Positions 8,423 to 17,976 of a DNA stretch of 59,523 nucleotides are shown piece by piece. This stretch comes from Bacteroidota bacterium (GTDB lineage Bacteria > Bacteroidota > Bacteroidia > AKYH767-A > 2013-40CM-41-45). The number at the start of each line of letters is the position of its first letter. The first letter of the stretch is position 1. The stretch lies in the NCBI GenBank assembly GCA_003151745.1, contig PLYJ01000254.1:1-59523 (forward strand). Direction: 5' to 3'. The notes under the pieces are model-generated. The model was not told the origin of the DNA and ran no database searches. It worked only from the letters and a program-made list of their open reading frames with translations. Position numbers and translations under genes: made by a program.

Positions 8423-9067
8423 ATGGAATCCATCTCCTCCTCTTCTATTGCAGATAAATCAGTACTGATGACATCGTTTCCTTTGATGGAACATTTTTAT
8501 ACTATTCAGGGAGAAGGATATAACACCGGTGTCCCTGCTTACTTTCTTCGGCTTGGGGGCTGTGATCTTGGTTGTGTGTGGTGCGATGTGAAAGACTCGT
8601 GGGATGCTTCTGCACATCCTGTTGTTTCTGTTGAGGAGATGATTGGTTTTGTAAAAGCAGCGAAAGCAGAACATGTTGTTGTTACCGGCGGCGAACCGCT
8701 GATGTATAATCTTGATCATTTATGTGAACAATTTCGTGCTTCAGGAATTAAACTGTTTCTTGAAACATCAGGCGCATATCCCTTAACAGGAAAATGGGAT
8801 TGGATTTGTGTTTCGCCAAAGAAGTTTAAAGCGCCGCTGACTGAAGTTCTTAAACACGCTGATGAGCTGAAAGCAATCGTATATAATCAAAGTGACTTCG
8901 GCTTTGCAGAACAATATGCAAATTCAATTAAAAAAGAATGTAAGCTTTTCCTTCAGCCTGAATATAGTGCCTACAATAAAATGATTCCTTCTATCGTTGA
9001 CTATGTAAAGCAACATCCTAAGTGGAGGATATCCCTTCAAACGCATAAGTTCATGAATATTCCATAG
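8423..9067 (+). CDS. queE: 7-carboxy-7-deazaguanine synthase QueE
   Basis: Radical SAM enzyme that makes 7-carboxy-7-deazaguanine for queuosine tRNA modification. The cluster motif CDLGCVWC (Cys47, Cys51, Cys54; CX3CX2C) and VVVTGGEPLM near 92 are diagnostic, together with FYTIQGEGYNTG before it. The frame is open from 8318 inside folD, but the ATG at 8423 immediately after the folD stop is preferred; it gives 214 aa, the usual size. An ATG at 8468 (MTSFPLMEHFYT) would also keep every conserved part. The next gene begins 12 nt downstream. Confidence 0.93.
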   Translation: MESISSSSIADKSVLMTSFPLMEHFYTIQGEGYNTGVPAYFLRLGGCDLGCVWCDVKDSWDASAHPVVSVEEMIGFVKAAKAEHVVVTGGEPLMYNLDHLCEQFRASGIKLFLETSGAYPLTGKWDWICVSPKKFKAPLTEVLKHADELKAIVYNQSDFGFAEQYANSIKKECKLFLQPEYSAYNKMIPSIVDYVKQHPKWRISLQTHKFMNIP

Positions 9068-9079
9068 AACGATTCACCT

Positions 9080-11038
9080 ATGATAAAACACTTTCTGATT
9101 GCTTTGCTCCTTTTCTGCTCCATTATTTCTTATGCACAAAGAAGAACATACACAACTTCCAACCCTAAAGCCATCCGTTCTTATGAAAGCGCTCTGCGCT
9201 TATACGATGAAAAAGAGGATTTAAAAGCAATTTCTGAAGCAAAGAACGCTGCAAGCTTTGACACTTTATTTGTCGAACCCTACCTGCTCATGGCAAATAT
9301 TTATGTTGACGATAACAATACTCAAAAGGCGAAGGAAAATTACCGCAAAGCAGTTACCATCAATCCTGATTTTTTTCCTAAAGCGCTATTCACTCTTGGC
9401 AAAATAGAATTTGCATCGGCTGAATATGAAGTGGCAAAAATGCATTTGGAAAAATTCATTACGTATTCGAAAATGACGGAACAACTAATTTCAAAGGCGA
9501 AAGACTATATTAAGAACTGCGACTTTGCTGCTTATGCAATTAAACATCCTGTGCCATTTGTTCCAGTAAATCTTGGCGACAGCATCAATAGTCGCTTTGA
9601 TGAATATTTTCCGGCAATCACTGCCGACGGCAGTACATTTTTATTTACACGAAAGTTACCTGCACAAATGAATTCCGGCTCACGAAGAATGCAGGAAGAT
9701 TTCTATGTGAGCTATTTAAATAAAGGTAAATGGAGTTATGCCGAACCTGTGAAAGAAATTAACACTGCCGGCAACGAAGGCGCCCCTTCCCTTTCAGCCG
9801 ATGGGCAATATCTCTTTTTCACTGCCTGCGAAGAAGCAGAAGGTTATCCAGGTAACCGCACAGGGCATGGAAGCTGCGATCTTTTTATTGCAAAGAAGAT
9901 TGGAAACAAGTGGATGAATCCACGTAACCTTGAAACACCAGTTAACTCCTCTGCGTGGGAAAGCCAGCCTTCCTTTTCTTCCGACGGAAGGACTCTTTAT
10001 TTTATTCGTGCCGATAAAACTGCCATGGGTACAACCGACAGAAATATATATACTAGCCATATCAATGATGATTCATCATGGAGTGACCCTGAAAAACTGA
10101 GCGATAAAATTAATACGCCGGGTGATGAGCAATCCGTATTTATTCATCCTGATAACCAGACATTGTATTTCTCTTCCGATGGCCATCCCGGTATGGGAGG
10201 GCTTGATATTTTTATGAGCAGGCGGCAGCCCAACGGTGAATGGGGTGATCCGGTAAACCTGGGTTATCCTATTAATACATCCGGTGATGAAAATAGCTTA
10301 TTGGTATCTCCGTCAGGTGATGTGGCTTATTTCTCATCCGATCGTCCGGGTGGCAAAGGGGGGCTTGATCTTTATTCGTTTGCCCTTTATGATTCTATCA
10401 AACCGCAAAAGGTTGTTTATCTGAAAGGGCACGTGATGGATGCTGTGACTAAGACTCCTCTTGTATCCAACTTCCAGCTTATTGACCTAGCCACAGGCAA
10501 AACAGTTGTCAGTTCCAGTTCCAATTCAGGCAACGGTGAATTTCTTGTTGTTCTTCCTGCGGGAATGAACTATGCTTTAAATGTTTCCATGGAGAATTAT
10601 CTCTTTTATTCAGAATACTTCGAACTAAAAAATTCGAAAAGCACGAATGCTCCCGTTTTGAAAGATATTCTCATGAAACCTATTAAGGCTGGAGAAAGCG
10701 TTGTGCTGAATAATATTTTCTACGAAACTGCTGCCTATGAACTCAAAGAAGAATCGAAAGTAGAGTTGAATAAGCTGATCGGATTCATGAACACAAACAA
10801 AAAAGTAAAGATTGAAATAGGAGGACACACCGATAATGTGGGAAGCAAACCATCCAACCAGGTTCTGTCTGAAAGGCGCGCCAAGTCTGTGTTTGATTAT
10901 TTAGTTGCTGATGGCATTCCCGATTCCCGTCTTTCTTTTAAAGGATATGGTGATACTAAACCCGTTGCTGATAACAATACTAATGCAGGCAGATCACAAA
11001 ACAGGAGAACGGAGTTTACGGTAATATCAATTCAATAA
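9080..11038 (+). CDS. TPR/WD40-like/OmpA family protein, PorE-like
   Basis: A 652-aa envelope protein with a type I signal peptide (MIKHFLIALLLFCSIISYAQ). Tetratricopeptide-like helices occupy about 30-130, then PD40/WD40-like blades about 160-420 marked by repeated FSSDG, PSFSSDGRTLYF and YFSSDRPGGKGG, a carboxypeptidase-regulatory-like beta sandwich about 445-520, and an OmpA peptidoglycan-binding domain at 540-652 (IGGHTDNVG...LSERRAKSV...GYGDTKP). This order is that of PorE, a periplasmic T9SS component, but many paralogues share it and PorE itself is a lipoprotein while this has no lipobox. It probably anchors an outer-membrane complex to peptidoglycan. It is convergent with the T9SS-sorted gene, 19 nt away. 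Confidence 0.85.
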   Translation: MIKHFLIALLLFCSIISYAQRRTYTTSNPKAIRSYESALRLYDEKEDLKAISEAKNAASFDTLFVEPYLLMANIYVDDNNTQKAKENYRKAVTINPDFFPKALFTLGKIEFASAEYEVAKMHLEKFITYSKMTEQLISKAKDYIKNCDFAAYAIKHPVPFVPVNLGDSINSRFDEYFPAITADGSTFLFTRKLPAQMNSGSRRMQEDFYVSYLNKGKWSYAEPVKEINTAGNEGAPSLSADGQYLFFTACEEAEGYPGNRTGHGSCDLFIAKKIGNKWMNPRNLETPVNSSAWESQPSFSSDGRTLYFIRADKTAMGTTDRNIYTSHINDDSSWSDPEKLSDKINTPGDEQSVFIHPDNQTLYFSSDGHPGMGGLDIFMSRRQPNGEWGDPVNLGYPINTSGDENSLLVSPSGDVAYFSSDRPGGKGGLDLYSFALYDSIKPQKVVYLKGHVMDAVTKTPLVSNFQLIDLATGKTVVSSSSNSGNGEFLVVLPAGMNYALNVSMENYLFYSEYFELKNSKSTNAPVLKDILMKPIKAGESVVLNNIFYETAAYELKEESKVELNKLIGFMNTNKKVKIEIGGHTDNVGSKPSNQVLSERRAKSVFDYLVADGIPDSRLSFKGYGDTKPVADNNTNAGRSQNRRTEFTVISIQ

Positions 11039-11057
11039 TCGAACCGATTTCTTCTCC

Positions 11058-12524
11058 TTACTCAATAACCAATTTGCCTTTTGAATATATAATCCCGTTT
11101 GCCGAAAGGCAATAAAAATAAAGCCCGGAAGAAATGTTTTCAAGAGAGATGTTGTGTTTATTTTCATTGAATAAAGATTCTACCACCATCTCTCCAAGAG
11201 AATTAAATAATTGAAAGTTCATCTTTGAATTACTTATTGGGAAATAAGTTTGGTTAAGATCAATTGTAACTTCAGAATGAGCGGGATTGGGAAATAAAAC
11301 AATATGCACCTTATTGTCCTTATACAAATTAATTCCAATAATTATTGAGTCATTAGGAGTAGTTATTCCGCCACTGTCTGTTTTTACAAGATATACTGCT
11401 TCTAATCCTGGAGGCCAACTATTCGTTTCGCCTGCAATGATAAAACCATTATCGGATGTTCTTCCAATTGAATAGCCAATATCCGTACCGGCACCTCCAT
11501 GAGTCGGTGCACTAATCCAATTTCCATTACGGTCGGTAAAGTCTTGATAAATATCAATCCCACCTGCACCGAATTGAGAATTTGTTGCAGCAAGAACTAA
11601 ATTATTATTTGGCAATTCAACAAAATCAAACAAATCATTAAAACCAGTTTTATTTACAACCGAATTATTAAACCATACCTGATGGCCGATCGTATCAATC
11701 TTCATCAGGAAGGCATTCGTTTGTACTGAATCGACAAATATACATCCCCCAATCAGGTAAGTGCTATCACTTATTGAATGAACTACTCGTGCTTGTATGT
11801 TTAAAATGTCTTCATAACTATAATACCATAAAGAATCACCGGCTGAAGAAACGCTTGCTGCAATTATATTACTACTGTCAGTAACGCCATTCATCTCATA
11901 CCCGGTTACTATATAGGTATTGTGAAATCCTATGTCAACAGAATTAAGAAAATCATCATCGTTTGTAAGAAAAGTCTGTTGCCAAAGTAAAACGCCATTT
12001 GAATCTACCTTTACAATCCATCCTTCAGACCCTCCATAGCCATAACTATATGTATTGCCGGCCATTACAAAGCCGCTATCAGGAGTTTGTTTGATTGAAT
12101 AGATAAAATCCCAATCAGCACCTCCATACGTTTTTGTCCACAATACATCTCCATTCTTATCGGTTCTTATGAGATAACCATCGTAACCACCATTGCCAAA
12201 ACTGTTTGTATATCCTGCAACAGCGTAACCGCTATCTTTGAGTTGAAGTACTGCATAACCCCTGTCAATATTGGAGCCTCCATAAGTTTTCATGAACTGA
12301 GCATTACCAAGGCTATCCGTTTTTATAAGGAGAACATCGGTTGATCCGTCACCAAAGCTGCTTGTCGAGCCTGCAATAATATAACCGCCATCAAGAGTTT
12401 GTTGCACACCTCTTCCTTCATTTATCAATACCCCTCCATACGTACGTTGAAATTCTATTTGAGCAAAAGAAAAGTATGGTACGCTAACAAATAAAAGTAC
12501 AAACATTATCATCAGCAATTTCAC
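11058..12524 (-). CDS. Secreted propeller protein with T9SS type A sorting domain
   Basis: About 488 aa after the chosen start. A signal peptide (LMIMFVLLFVSVPYFSFAQ) precedes about seven repeats of roughly 50 residues of the pattern TYGG-x-GYAVxQ-DSGYxxAG-SFGNGGxDxYLIKTDxxGDxLW, typical of a beta-propeller. The C-terminal 85 residues (LFPNPAHSEVTID... SSGLYFYCL... KGKLVIE) form a T9SS type A domain, so export across the outer membrane is expected. The frame is open to 12575, but the first 17 codons translate a heptamer repeat; the GTG at 12524 (VKLLMIMF) or the ATG at 12512 gives a normal signal peptide. Last gene of a minus-strand operon. Confidence 0.85.
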   Translation of the reverse strand: MKLLMIMFVLLFVSVPYFSFAQIEFQRTYGGVLINEGRGVQQTLDGGYIIAGSTSSFGDGSTDVLLIKTDSLGNAQFMKTYGGSNIDRGYAVLQLKDSGYAVAGYTNSFGNGGYDGYLIRTDKNGDVLWTKTYGGADWDFIYSIKQTPDSGFVMAGNTYSYGYGGSEGWIVKVDSNGVLLWQQTFLTNDDDFLNSVDIGFHNTYIVTGYEMNGVTDSSNIIAASVSSAGDSLWYYSYEDILNIQARVVHSISDSTYLIGGCIFVDSVQTNAFLMKIDTIGHQVWFNNSVVNKTGFNDLFDFVELPNNNLVLAATNSQFGAGGIDIYQDFTDRNGNWISAPTHGGAGTDIGYSIGRTSDNGFIIAGETNSWPPGLEAVYLVKTDSGGITTPNDSIIIGINLYKDNKVHIVLFPNPAHSEVTIDLNQTYFPISNSKMNFQLFNSLGEMVVESLFNENKHNISLENISSGLYFYCLSANGIIYSKGKLVIE

Positions 12525-12581
12525 GCTTGACCCTAAACTCGAAACTTGAAACTTGAAACCCGATACCCGATACATGTCTTT

Positions 12582-13868
12582 TTAAATATTCTTTGATAAA
12601 GATACGAAAGCGCCTTGTCCTCTCCCATTCATATAATCAATCATTTCATAAATATGCGAAACGCCCAATGAAAGATGCCAGCCATTTTCAAACTTCTTTT
12701 CAAACCCTGCATTGATAAAGAAAGTGCTGTATCCTCCATACGCAAAGTCAATTTTTATTATTGTTCTCTTCGCCGATTCATGTGACAATTCAATCCATGT
12801 CATCGGAATATAATTTGCATTAATCCTGTAATTTACATTCAATGAAATTGTATTTGTACCGGGGATAGATGTTTTTAATTCCTTGCCTGCACTTAGTGTA
12901 AATATTGCGGGAAGCAAGGTCGTATATGTTTTAAAAACATGGTGATTAAGAAACGGTTGCACATAAACGCTGTCAAGGTTTGGGCTTTTCCCTTTTATGG
13001 TATCCTGAAAATTAAACAGGTCATTTGAAACAATGCCTTCAAAATGATAGGAGCTGTCTGCGGTAATTTGCGAAGAGTGATTATTCCATTCAATGAAACC
13101 TAAATCTTCCACACTAAAGCTGATGAAATACTTCTTCTTCTCGTTTCTGTATGTATAAGACAAATCAGTGGCAAGCCCATAACCATTTGAAGCAAACAGG
13201 TTTTTCTTTAATGAATCACTTTGATTAAACTGCATATTAAAAGCAGCGTCAATAAATTCCCCGTTGGGATCTGTATACAATGTTGCATTACCAGCTTTGA
13301 TGCGTTGGAAATTCTGTCCGTTCACCAAACTGATGCCGACAGAAACGGTAGTTGCAGAAGAATCACGTTTATAATCCTTTGACAGACCAAGTTTCAATTC
13401 CCGGTATTGCAATAAATTATAATTAAAGTTGCTGAAATCAGCCGTGCGCCCTCCATAGTTTGCATTTCCTCTGAAATAAACTTCGAATAAATCTTTGCTG
13501 AAGCCGGCATCTATATGATTTGCGTCTTTTAATTCAATACTATAATATACATTTTTAATTCCTAATAATGTATCGCAATGAATTTTGCAACCAAGAGAAG
13601 CATTAAAATCGCCCCCAAGCCGATTCATGTTTTTTAAATTGCTGCTCACTTTATCCTTTATATCATCACTAATGAACCCATTACTAAGATAAGTGCTTAT
13701 CAATCCATTGGTGATTGCATTGGAACCAAAAGAATATCCTGTATTAAAATAAATGAAAGAGTTTTGTTTTGAAGATGGTTTCATACCTGTGGGCAAGCTA
13801 TCCATTTGCGCCTTGACGTTATTATACAGACATCCGATAAAGAAGAAGAATAGAAAACCTTTTTTCAC
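12582..13868 (-). CDS. Outer-membrane beta-barrel-like protein, DUF5723-like
   Basis: A 428-aa exported protein with signal peptide MKKGFLFFFFIGCLYNNVKAQ. The remainder is composed of alternating amphipathic strands with aromatic girdles and ends in a strand-like segment (FVSLSKNI), as expected for an outer-membrane barrel. The pattern around FSKDLFEVYFRGNANYGGRT resembles the DUF5723 family of Bacteroidota; that assignment is from memory of the family. Function unknown. It lies 3 nt after the lipoprotein gene and 6 nt before the T9SS gene frame, so the three probably form one transcript and may act together at the surface. Confidence 0.75.
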   Translation of the reverse strand: MKKGFLFFFFIGCLYNNVKAQMDSLPTGMKPSSKQNSFIYFNTGYSFGSNAITNGLISTYLSNGFISDDIKDKVSSNLKNMNRLGGDFNASLGCKIHCDTLLGIKNVYYSIELKDANHIDAGFSKDLFEVYFRGNANYGGRTADFSNFNYNLLQYRELKLGLSKDYKRDSSATTVSVGISLVNGQNFQRIKAGNATLYTDPNGEFIDAAFNMQFNQSDSLKKNLFASNGYGLATDLSYTYRNEKKKYFISFSVEDLGFIEWNNHSSQITADSSYHFEGIVSNDLFNFQDTIKGKSPNLDSVYVQPFLNHHVFKTYTTLLPAIFTLSAGKELKTSIPGTNTISLNVNYRINANYIPMTWIELSHESAKRTIIKIDFAYGGYSTFFINAGFEKKFENGWHLSLGVSHIYEMIDYMNGRGQGAFVSLSKNI

Positions 13869-13871
13869 AGA

Positions 13872-15467
13872 TTAACGGACGTGGTAAATAATATCAGCGA
13901 TAAGCTTAAAATCGAGAGAATAATCCGAATAGATTTTCACGTGTTGTGGACTTGCAGCAGTGGTAAAGGAAGCCGTTACGATCATGCGCTTAGCATTGCG
14001 CAGCTTTTCTATCCTTGCATCATCAACAGGAATGATAAACTGTGAATGTAATTTATTAATCACTTTAAAGCTTGTATCAAGAGGAGGGGAAGCTACTGTA
14101 GCAGAAGAAAGCAACATATCAACAAAATGATTCTGTGAATCAATGGCAACAAGTGAAATGCTTAGTGCAAAAGGAAAACCATTATCCACATTAAAAGTTA
14201 ATGTTCCTGCGCCAAGGTTATTAAGAACAGAATCACTGCCAAGAGAAAAGCCTGTTGTGTCAGATAACGTGAGGTGATTAGAAGAAAAGTTTAAAGGGAT
14301 CTCCACGTCAATGTTCGCATTCACAAGATGATCGGCAAAGGCAAAGTCATTGTCCCCTGAAACATTTCCCAAAGGATTTGTTTGAAGGCTTAAAGCAAAA
14401 GAAAGATAATCAGGCAGATTATTAAGCAAAGATTTGAAATTAGAATTGGAATTATTAATCAGCCATGAATAGAAAGTAGGAATGTAAGATGGTGAAGTAT
14501 TAGTGCCGCTCGCTGATGCACGATTGATATTAATCGTGTTATTAATAAGAGAAGGAGCAATCAAGTCAACAGAAGTATTGGTATTGGAATTGACAGACTG
14601 TATGTTGCTTATATTTAAACGGGCATCCATGCCAATGTCATATTCAAGAGAAAGCTTCATCGTGGCTGCCTGGAGATCAAGCGTTCCGCTTTTAATTGTT
14701 TTGAAAAGAGCGAGAGCCGTTGAATCAGGACCAACCTTTAAAGTTGTTTGACCGAGATACCCTTTTGCATAGTAAGGAACCATACCAACAAAACTATTCT
14801 GAATAACCAGAAAAGTATCAAAGGCAACGGTCACTGGAGGGCCAAAAGAATCCGTATATGCTTGTACGCTGTATTCTATTGAATTCACCGCATTTCCACT
14901 AAGGCCAGTAAGATCGAGATCATACCTGCTAAGATCATATAGAGTATCTAATACGGTTGGGCCAATGGAAGTAGCTGAATCAACAGACGCATGGGCTACA
15001 AAAGGGATACCATTTAATGTTGCTTTTGGTATATTATAGGTAAAATAAACCCTGGTGTGTAGCTTGTTTGTAGCTTGAATATGAGCTTTACCGCTCTTTA
15101 CAATAGCATATCGAAGTTGTACTTTACTTACAGCAAGATTTGTTTGACTCGGTAAACCTGGAAAACTGGAGCCGGGTGCAAAAGTATGAGGAAATAAATG
15201 AAATGGAGTTACTATAGTTGTATCAGGAATGCGAAACAACGAATCAATGTTCAGAGAATAAAGATTCTTATTGTAAACAAGCGTAAGCGTACTGTCAGGA
15301 TTTACTTTGAGTAGGGTGTCATTAATTAAATTGTTTATGCCCAAACTTCCTTTCACCAAAGGGCCAAGCACGCCCACATCCCATTGCGGACGATCGTGCT
15401 CCTTCTTGCAGGTTGTTAATACTGCAACGCTCAGCAGCACAAATAATATGACTTTAAGTTTGGACAT
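13872..15467 (-). CDS. Large lipoprotein of unknown function
   Basis: A 531-aa lipoprotein: signal LKVILFVLLSVAVLTTC with the lipid-attachment cysteine at residue 20, followed by KKEHD. The rest is beta-rich, Ser/Thr/Asn-rich, with long stretches of alternating hydrophobics and no motif I can name. No enzyme signature is visible. It heads the minus-strand operon with the barrel-like and T9SS-sorted genes. An acceptor or partner role for the barrel is inferred from position only. Confidence 0.75.
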   Translation of the reverse strand: MSKLKVILFVLLSVAVLTTCKKEHDRPQWDVGVLGPLVKGSLGINNLINDTLLKVNPDSTLTLVYNKNLYSLNIDSLFRIPDTTIVTPFHLFPHTFAPGSSFPGLPSQTNLAVSKVQLRYAIVKSGKAHIQATNKLHTRVYFTYNIPKATLNGIPFVAHASVDSATSIGPTVLDTLYDLSRYDLDLTGLSGNAVNSIEYSVQAYTDSFGPPVTVAFDTFLVIQNSFVGMVPYYAKGYLGQTTLKVGPDSTALALFKTIKSGTLDLQAATMKLSLEYDIGMDARLNISNIQSVNSNTNTSVDLIAPSLINNTININRASASGTNTSPSYIPTFYSWLINNSNSNFKSLLNNLPDYLSFALSLQTNPLGNVSGDNDFAFADHLVNANIDVEIPLNFSSNHLTLSDTTGFSLGSDSVLNNLGAGTLTFNVDNGFPFALSISLVAIDSQNHFVDMLLSSATVASPPLDTSFKVINKLHSQFIIPVDDARIEKLRNAKRMIVTASFTTAASPQHVKIYSDYSLDFKLIADIIYHVR

Positions 15468-15495
15468 CTTTGATTAAGGACGCAAGTTAAAGAAT

Positions 15496-15581
15496 AGTCT
15501 TCAGTCGGCAGTCAACAGTCTTCAGTAAGCAATGAACAACATTCGGGCAAACTGCTGACTGTCAACTGAAGACTGAAGACT
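15496..15581 (-). terminator. Heptamer-type inverted repeat after rarA
   Basis: A 25-nt arm beginning AGTCTTCAGTC (15496-15520) is complementary with four mismatches to an arm ending GAAGACT (15557-15581). The word GTCTTCA/GTCAACA steps by 7 nt. It lies 6 nt beyond the rarA stop and 28 nt before the lipoprotein start, so it probably separates the two transcripts. Confidence 0.6.
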
Positions 15582-15586
15582 TTATT

Positions 15587-16873
15587 TCAGTATCCATACT
15601 TCTCTTTCCACAACTTTCTCAGGTTATCTCTTATCTCTTTCTCGCGGGGATTATTGCCGGGATCGTACAATTTCGTTCCGCTGATTTTCTCAGGCAAAAA
15701 CTCTAAGTCAACGAAATTGCCTTCGTAGCTATGTGCATACTCATACTCCTTTCCATAACCTATCTCCTTCATAAGACGTGTGGGTGCATTGCGAAGATGC
15801 AGCGGAACAGGTAAATCGCCTGTCTTATCCACCAATGCAAGCGCATCGTCAATCCCCTTATAGCTTGCATTGCTCTTGGCAGAAGTTGCAAGATAAGCAG
15901 CAGTCTGTGAAAGAATGATCCTGCATTCAGGATAACCAATGGTATTACATGCCTGGAAGCACGAATTCGCAATAACCAATGCCGTCGGATTTGCATTACC
16001 GATGTCTTCACTTGCAAGTATGAGCATCCTGCGGGCTATGAACAAAGGATCCTCTCCGCCTTTAATCATTCGTGCGAGATAATAAACAGCAGCATTGGGA
16101 TCGCTGCCCCTCATGGATTTGATGAAGGCGGAAATAATATCATAATGCTGCTCGCCGCTTTTATCATATAAGGCAAGTTTTTGTTGCGCTACGGCAAGCA
16201 CCCTATCATTTGTAAACACAACTTCTTTCCCTTCACCTGCATCGTTCACGACAAGTTCTACAAGATTGAGCAGCTTGCGTGCATCACCCCCTGAAAGCCT
16301 GAGCAATGCTTCATGCTCTTTAACAACAATATTTCTCTTTTTTAATATTTCATCCTGGTGAATGGCGTTGTCAACAATGGTAAGCAGATCATCTTTGGAA
16401 AGTTCTTTTAGAATATATACCTGGCAACGGGAGAGGAGTGGAGAAATAACTTCAAAGCTTGGATTCTCCGTCGTAGCGCCGATAAGGGTAACGATGCCTT
16501 TCTCTACAGCACCCAAGAGTGAATCCTGCTGGCTCTTGCTGAAGCGATGAATTTCATCAATGAAAAGAATGGCATTGCCGGGCACTTCCTTCAATTCACC
16601 CATGTACTTCCTGGCCTGCTCAATAGCTTCACGCACTTCTTTCACCCCTGAATTGATCGCACTCAGCGTATAAAAAGGACGCCTCAGCTGATGAGCAATG
16701 AGATTAGCAAGCGTAGTCTTGCCAACGCCCGGAGGCCCCCAAAAGATGATGGAAGGAATATTGCCACTGCTAATGGCTTTTCGCAGCACTGCCCCCTCCC
16801 CTACTAAATGCTGCTGACCAATATAGTGATCAAGAGTAAGTGGGCGTAACCGTTCTGCTAATGGAGCTTGCAT
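15587..16873 (-). CDS. rarA: Replication-associated recombination ATPase RarA (MgsA)
   Basis: A 428-aa AAA+ ATPase related to clamp loaders that acts at stalled replication forks. Walker A is GPPGVGKTT near residue 45, Walker B LFIDEIHRF near 98, sensor region TTENPSFEV near 130. The C-terminal half has the RarA-specific segments DPNAAVYYLARMI, GGEDPLFIARRM, and YEYAHSYEGNFVDLEFLP. The frame opens at 16927, but its first 18 codons (MLRFFISSLISHISGLSH) translate a heptamer repeat; MQAPLAERLRP at 16873 is the normal start of the family. Confidence 0.93.
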   Translation of the reverse strand: MQAPLAERLRPLTLDHYIGQQHLVGEGAVLRKAISSGNIPSIIFWGPPGVGKTTLANLIAHQLRRPFYTLSAINSGVKEVREAIEQARKYMGELKEVPGNAILFIDEIHRFSKSQQDSLLGAVEKGIVTLIGATTENPSFEVISPLLSRCQVYILKELSKDDLLTIVDNAIHQDEILKKRNIVVKEHEALLRLSGGDARKLLNLVELVVNDAGEGKEVVFTNDRVLAVAQQKLALYDKSGEQHYDIISAFIKSMRGSDPNAAVYYLARMIKGGEDPLFIARRMLILASEDIGNANPTALVIANSCFQACNTIGYPECRIILSQTAAYLATSAKSNASYKGIDDALALVDKTGDLPVPLHLRNAPTRLMKEIGYGKEYEYAHSYEGNFVDLEFLPEKISGTKLYDPGNNPREKEIRDNLRKLWKEKYGY

Positions 16874-16887
16874 GTGAGATAGACCTG

Positions 16888-16965
16888 AGATGTGAGATAT
16901 GAGACTTGAGATAAAGAAACGAAGCATTTATTGCCTCAAATCTAAATATCTCAAATCTCACATCT
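16888..16965. repeat. Heptamer-type inverted repeat upstream of rarA
   Basis: AGATGTGAGATATGAGA (16888-16904) pairs with one mismatch to TCTCAAATCTCACATCT (16949-16965). The words are the same as those in the htrA terminator at 3139-3191. It overlaps the likely rarA promoter/leader, and read in frame it adds a false N-terminus to the rarA frame. Confidence 0.65.
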
Positions 16966-17065
16966 GATTTTGCTGTAAAAGTACGAAGTTAGGCCGTCAT
17001 TAGTTTGTCCGAAGTTTAATCCCGTACGTAAGGGACTAAACTCTGTACTATAAACTCTTTTCCGT

Positions 17066-17752
17066 TTAAGCATTTGGTACAATCACATTCACTACATCAC
17101 TCACAATACCATCACCGGCAGTATTAACAGGCACAATCCAGTAGAACCATGTTACAGGTGCTGTTCCATTATTCGTGTCAGTAAACGAAGTCTTGGTAGT
17201 CGTGGCAATCTGCACTGCGGCGGAGAAAACAGAAGTCGTTCCCCTCATCATGTTGTAGCTTTTCACATTGCCGGCACTGGTGGTGTTAAGCGGCTTCTTC
17301 CATTTAAGCTTCACCTGGTTAGCGTTAATCTTGCGCGTAACGAAGTTGTGAAAGCCCTGCACCATTTGCAAGATGCCTTGCGGAGACTTCGTATTGGCAA
17401 GCTGGAAGCCGCTGGTAGTGATAATTGCAGCCATAAGCACGTAGTCGCTGGCTGCGGCGGTTTGTGCGGTGTTCTGCACATACTGTGCTAACGATTTAAG
17501 CGTTTGGCTTAGTGTTAACGCTTTGGCGCGCAAATCAACAAGGTCAGCGTGGCTGCCACGGTTGCCTTTGGGACCCCACACGGCTATGGCAGTAATGACA
17601 GATGTGACGGCAGACTGCAGCGCCAGAATGGTAGGTAAAGGTGTCACAAAATTCAGGTTGCCTGCTAGGTCGCTGGCAACGCGGTTGCCAAGATTGACAA
17701 GGCCTGCGTAGTTCGTTTTTGATAGCCTGATAGCTATGATTGGTTTACTCAT
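17066..17752 (-). CDS. Fibronectin-III-like domain protein, unknown function
   Basis: A 228-aa protein starting MSKPIIAIRLSKTNYAGL at 17752; the ten upstream codons of the open frame are leader. Residues 1-140 are helical and alanine/leucine-rich with the phrase AVWGPKGNRGSHADLVDLRAKA. Residues 145-228 look like an FN3 fold (LKWKKPLNTTSAGNVKSYNMMRG... WFYWIVPVNTAGDG). No signal peptide is seen, so it may be cytoplasmic or exported by another route. I recall similar unannotated proteins in Bacteroidota but no function. Confidence 0.75.
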   Translation of the reverse strand: MSKPIIAIRLSKTNYAGLVNLGNRVASDLAGNLNFVTPLPTILALQSAVTSVITAIAVWGPKGNRGSHADLVDLRAKALTLSQTLKSLAQYVQNTAQTAAASDYVLMAAIITTSGFQLANTKSPQGILQMVQGFHNFVTRKINANQVKLKWKKPLNTTSAGNVKSYNMMRGTTSVFSAAVQIATTTKTSFTDTNNGTAPVTWFYWIVPVNTAGDGIVSDVVNVIVPNA

Positions 17753-17804
17753 TTTTTTGTTGCAGAGTTTATAAAGCTGCACCGCTCTTTTGGCCTCACC
17801 CCAA

Positions 17805-17823
17805 CCCTCTCCAAAGGAGAGGG
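17805..17823. repeat. Short interspersed hairpin
   Basis: CCCTCTCC-AAA-GGAGAGGG forms a perfect 8-bp stem. This is a common intergenic word in Bacteroidota and is related in composition to the repeat at 121-230. The remainder of 17824-17976 shows no gene; reading frames there have no supporting start. Confidence 0.55.
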
Positions 17824-17976
17824 AACAGAGATCGGAGTTAATTTATGAGGACAAAATTACAACCCACCTCTCCCCAATTCAATTTTTCAGAGTGGAAAAG
17901 GAAGCCCAAAAGCGGAAAAGGAATACCTCTTTTTACCATTCGACTTTGCTCAGGGCAAGCCCGACTACTTTTTTAT

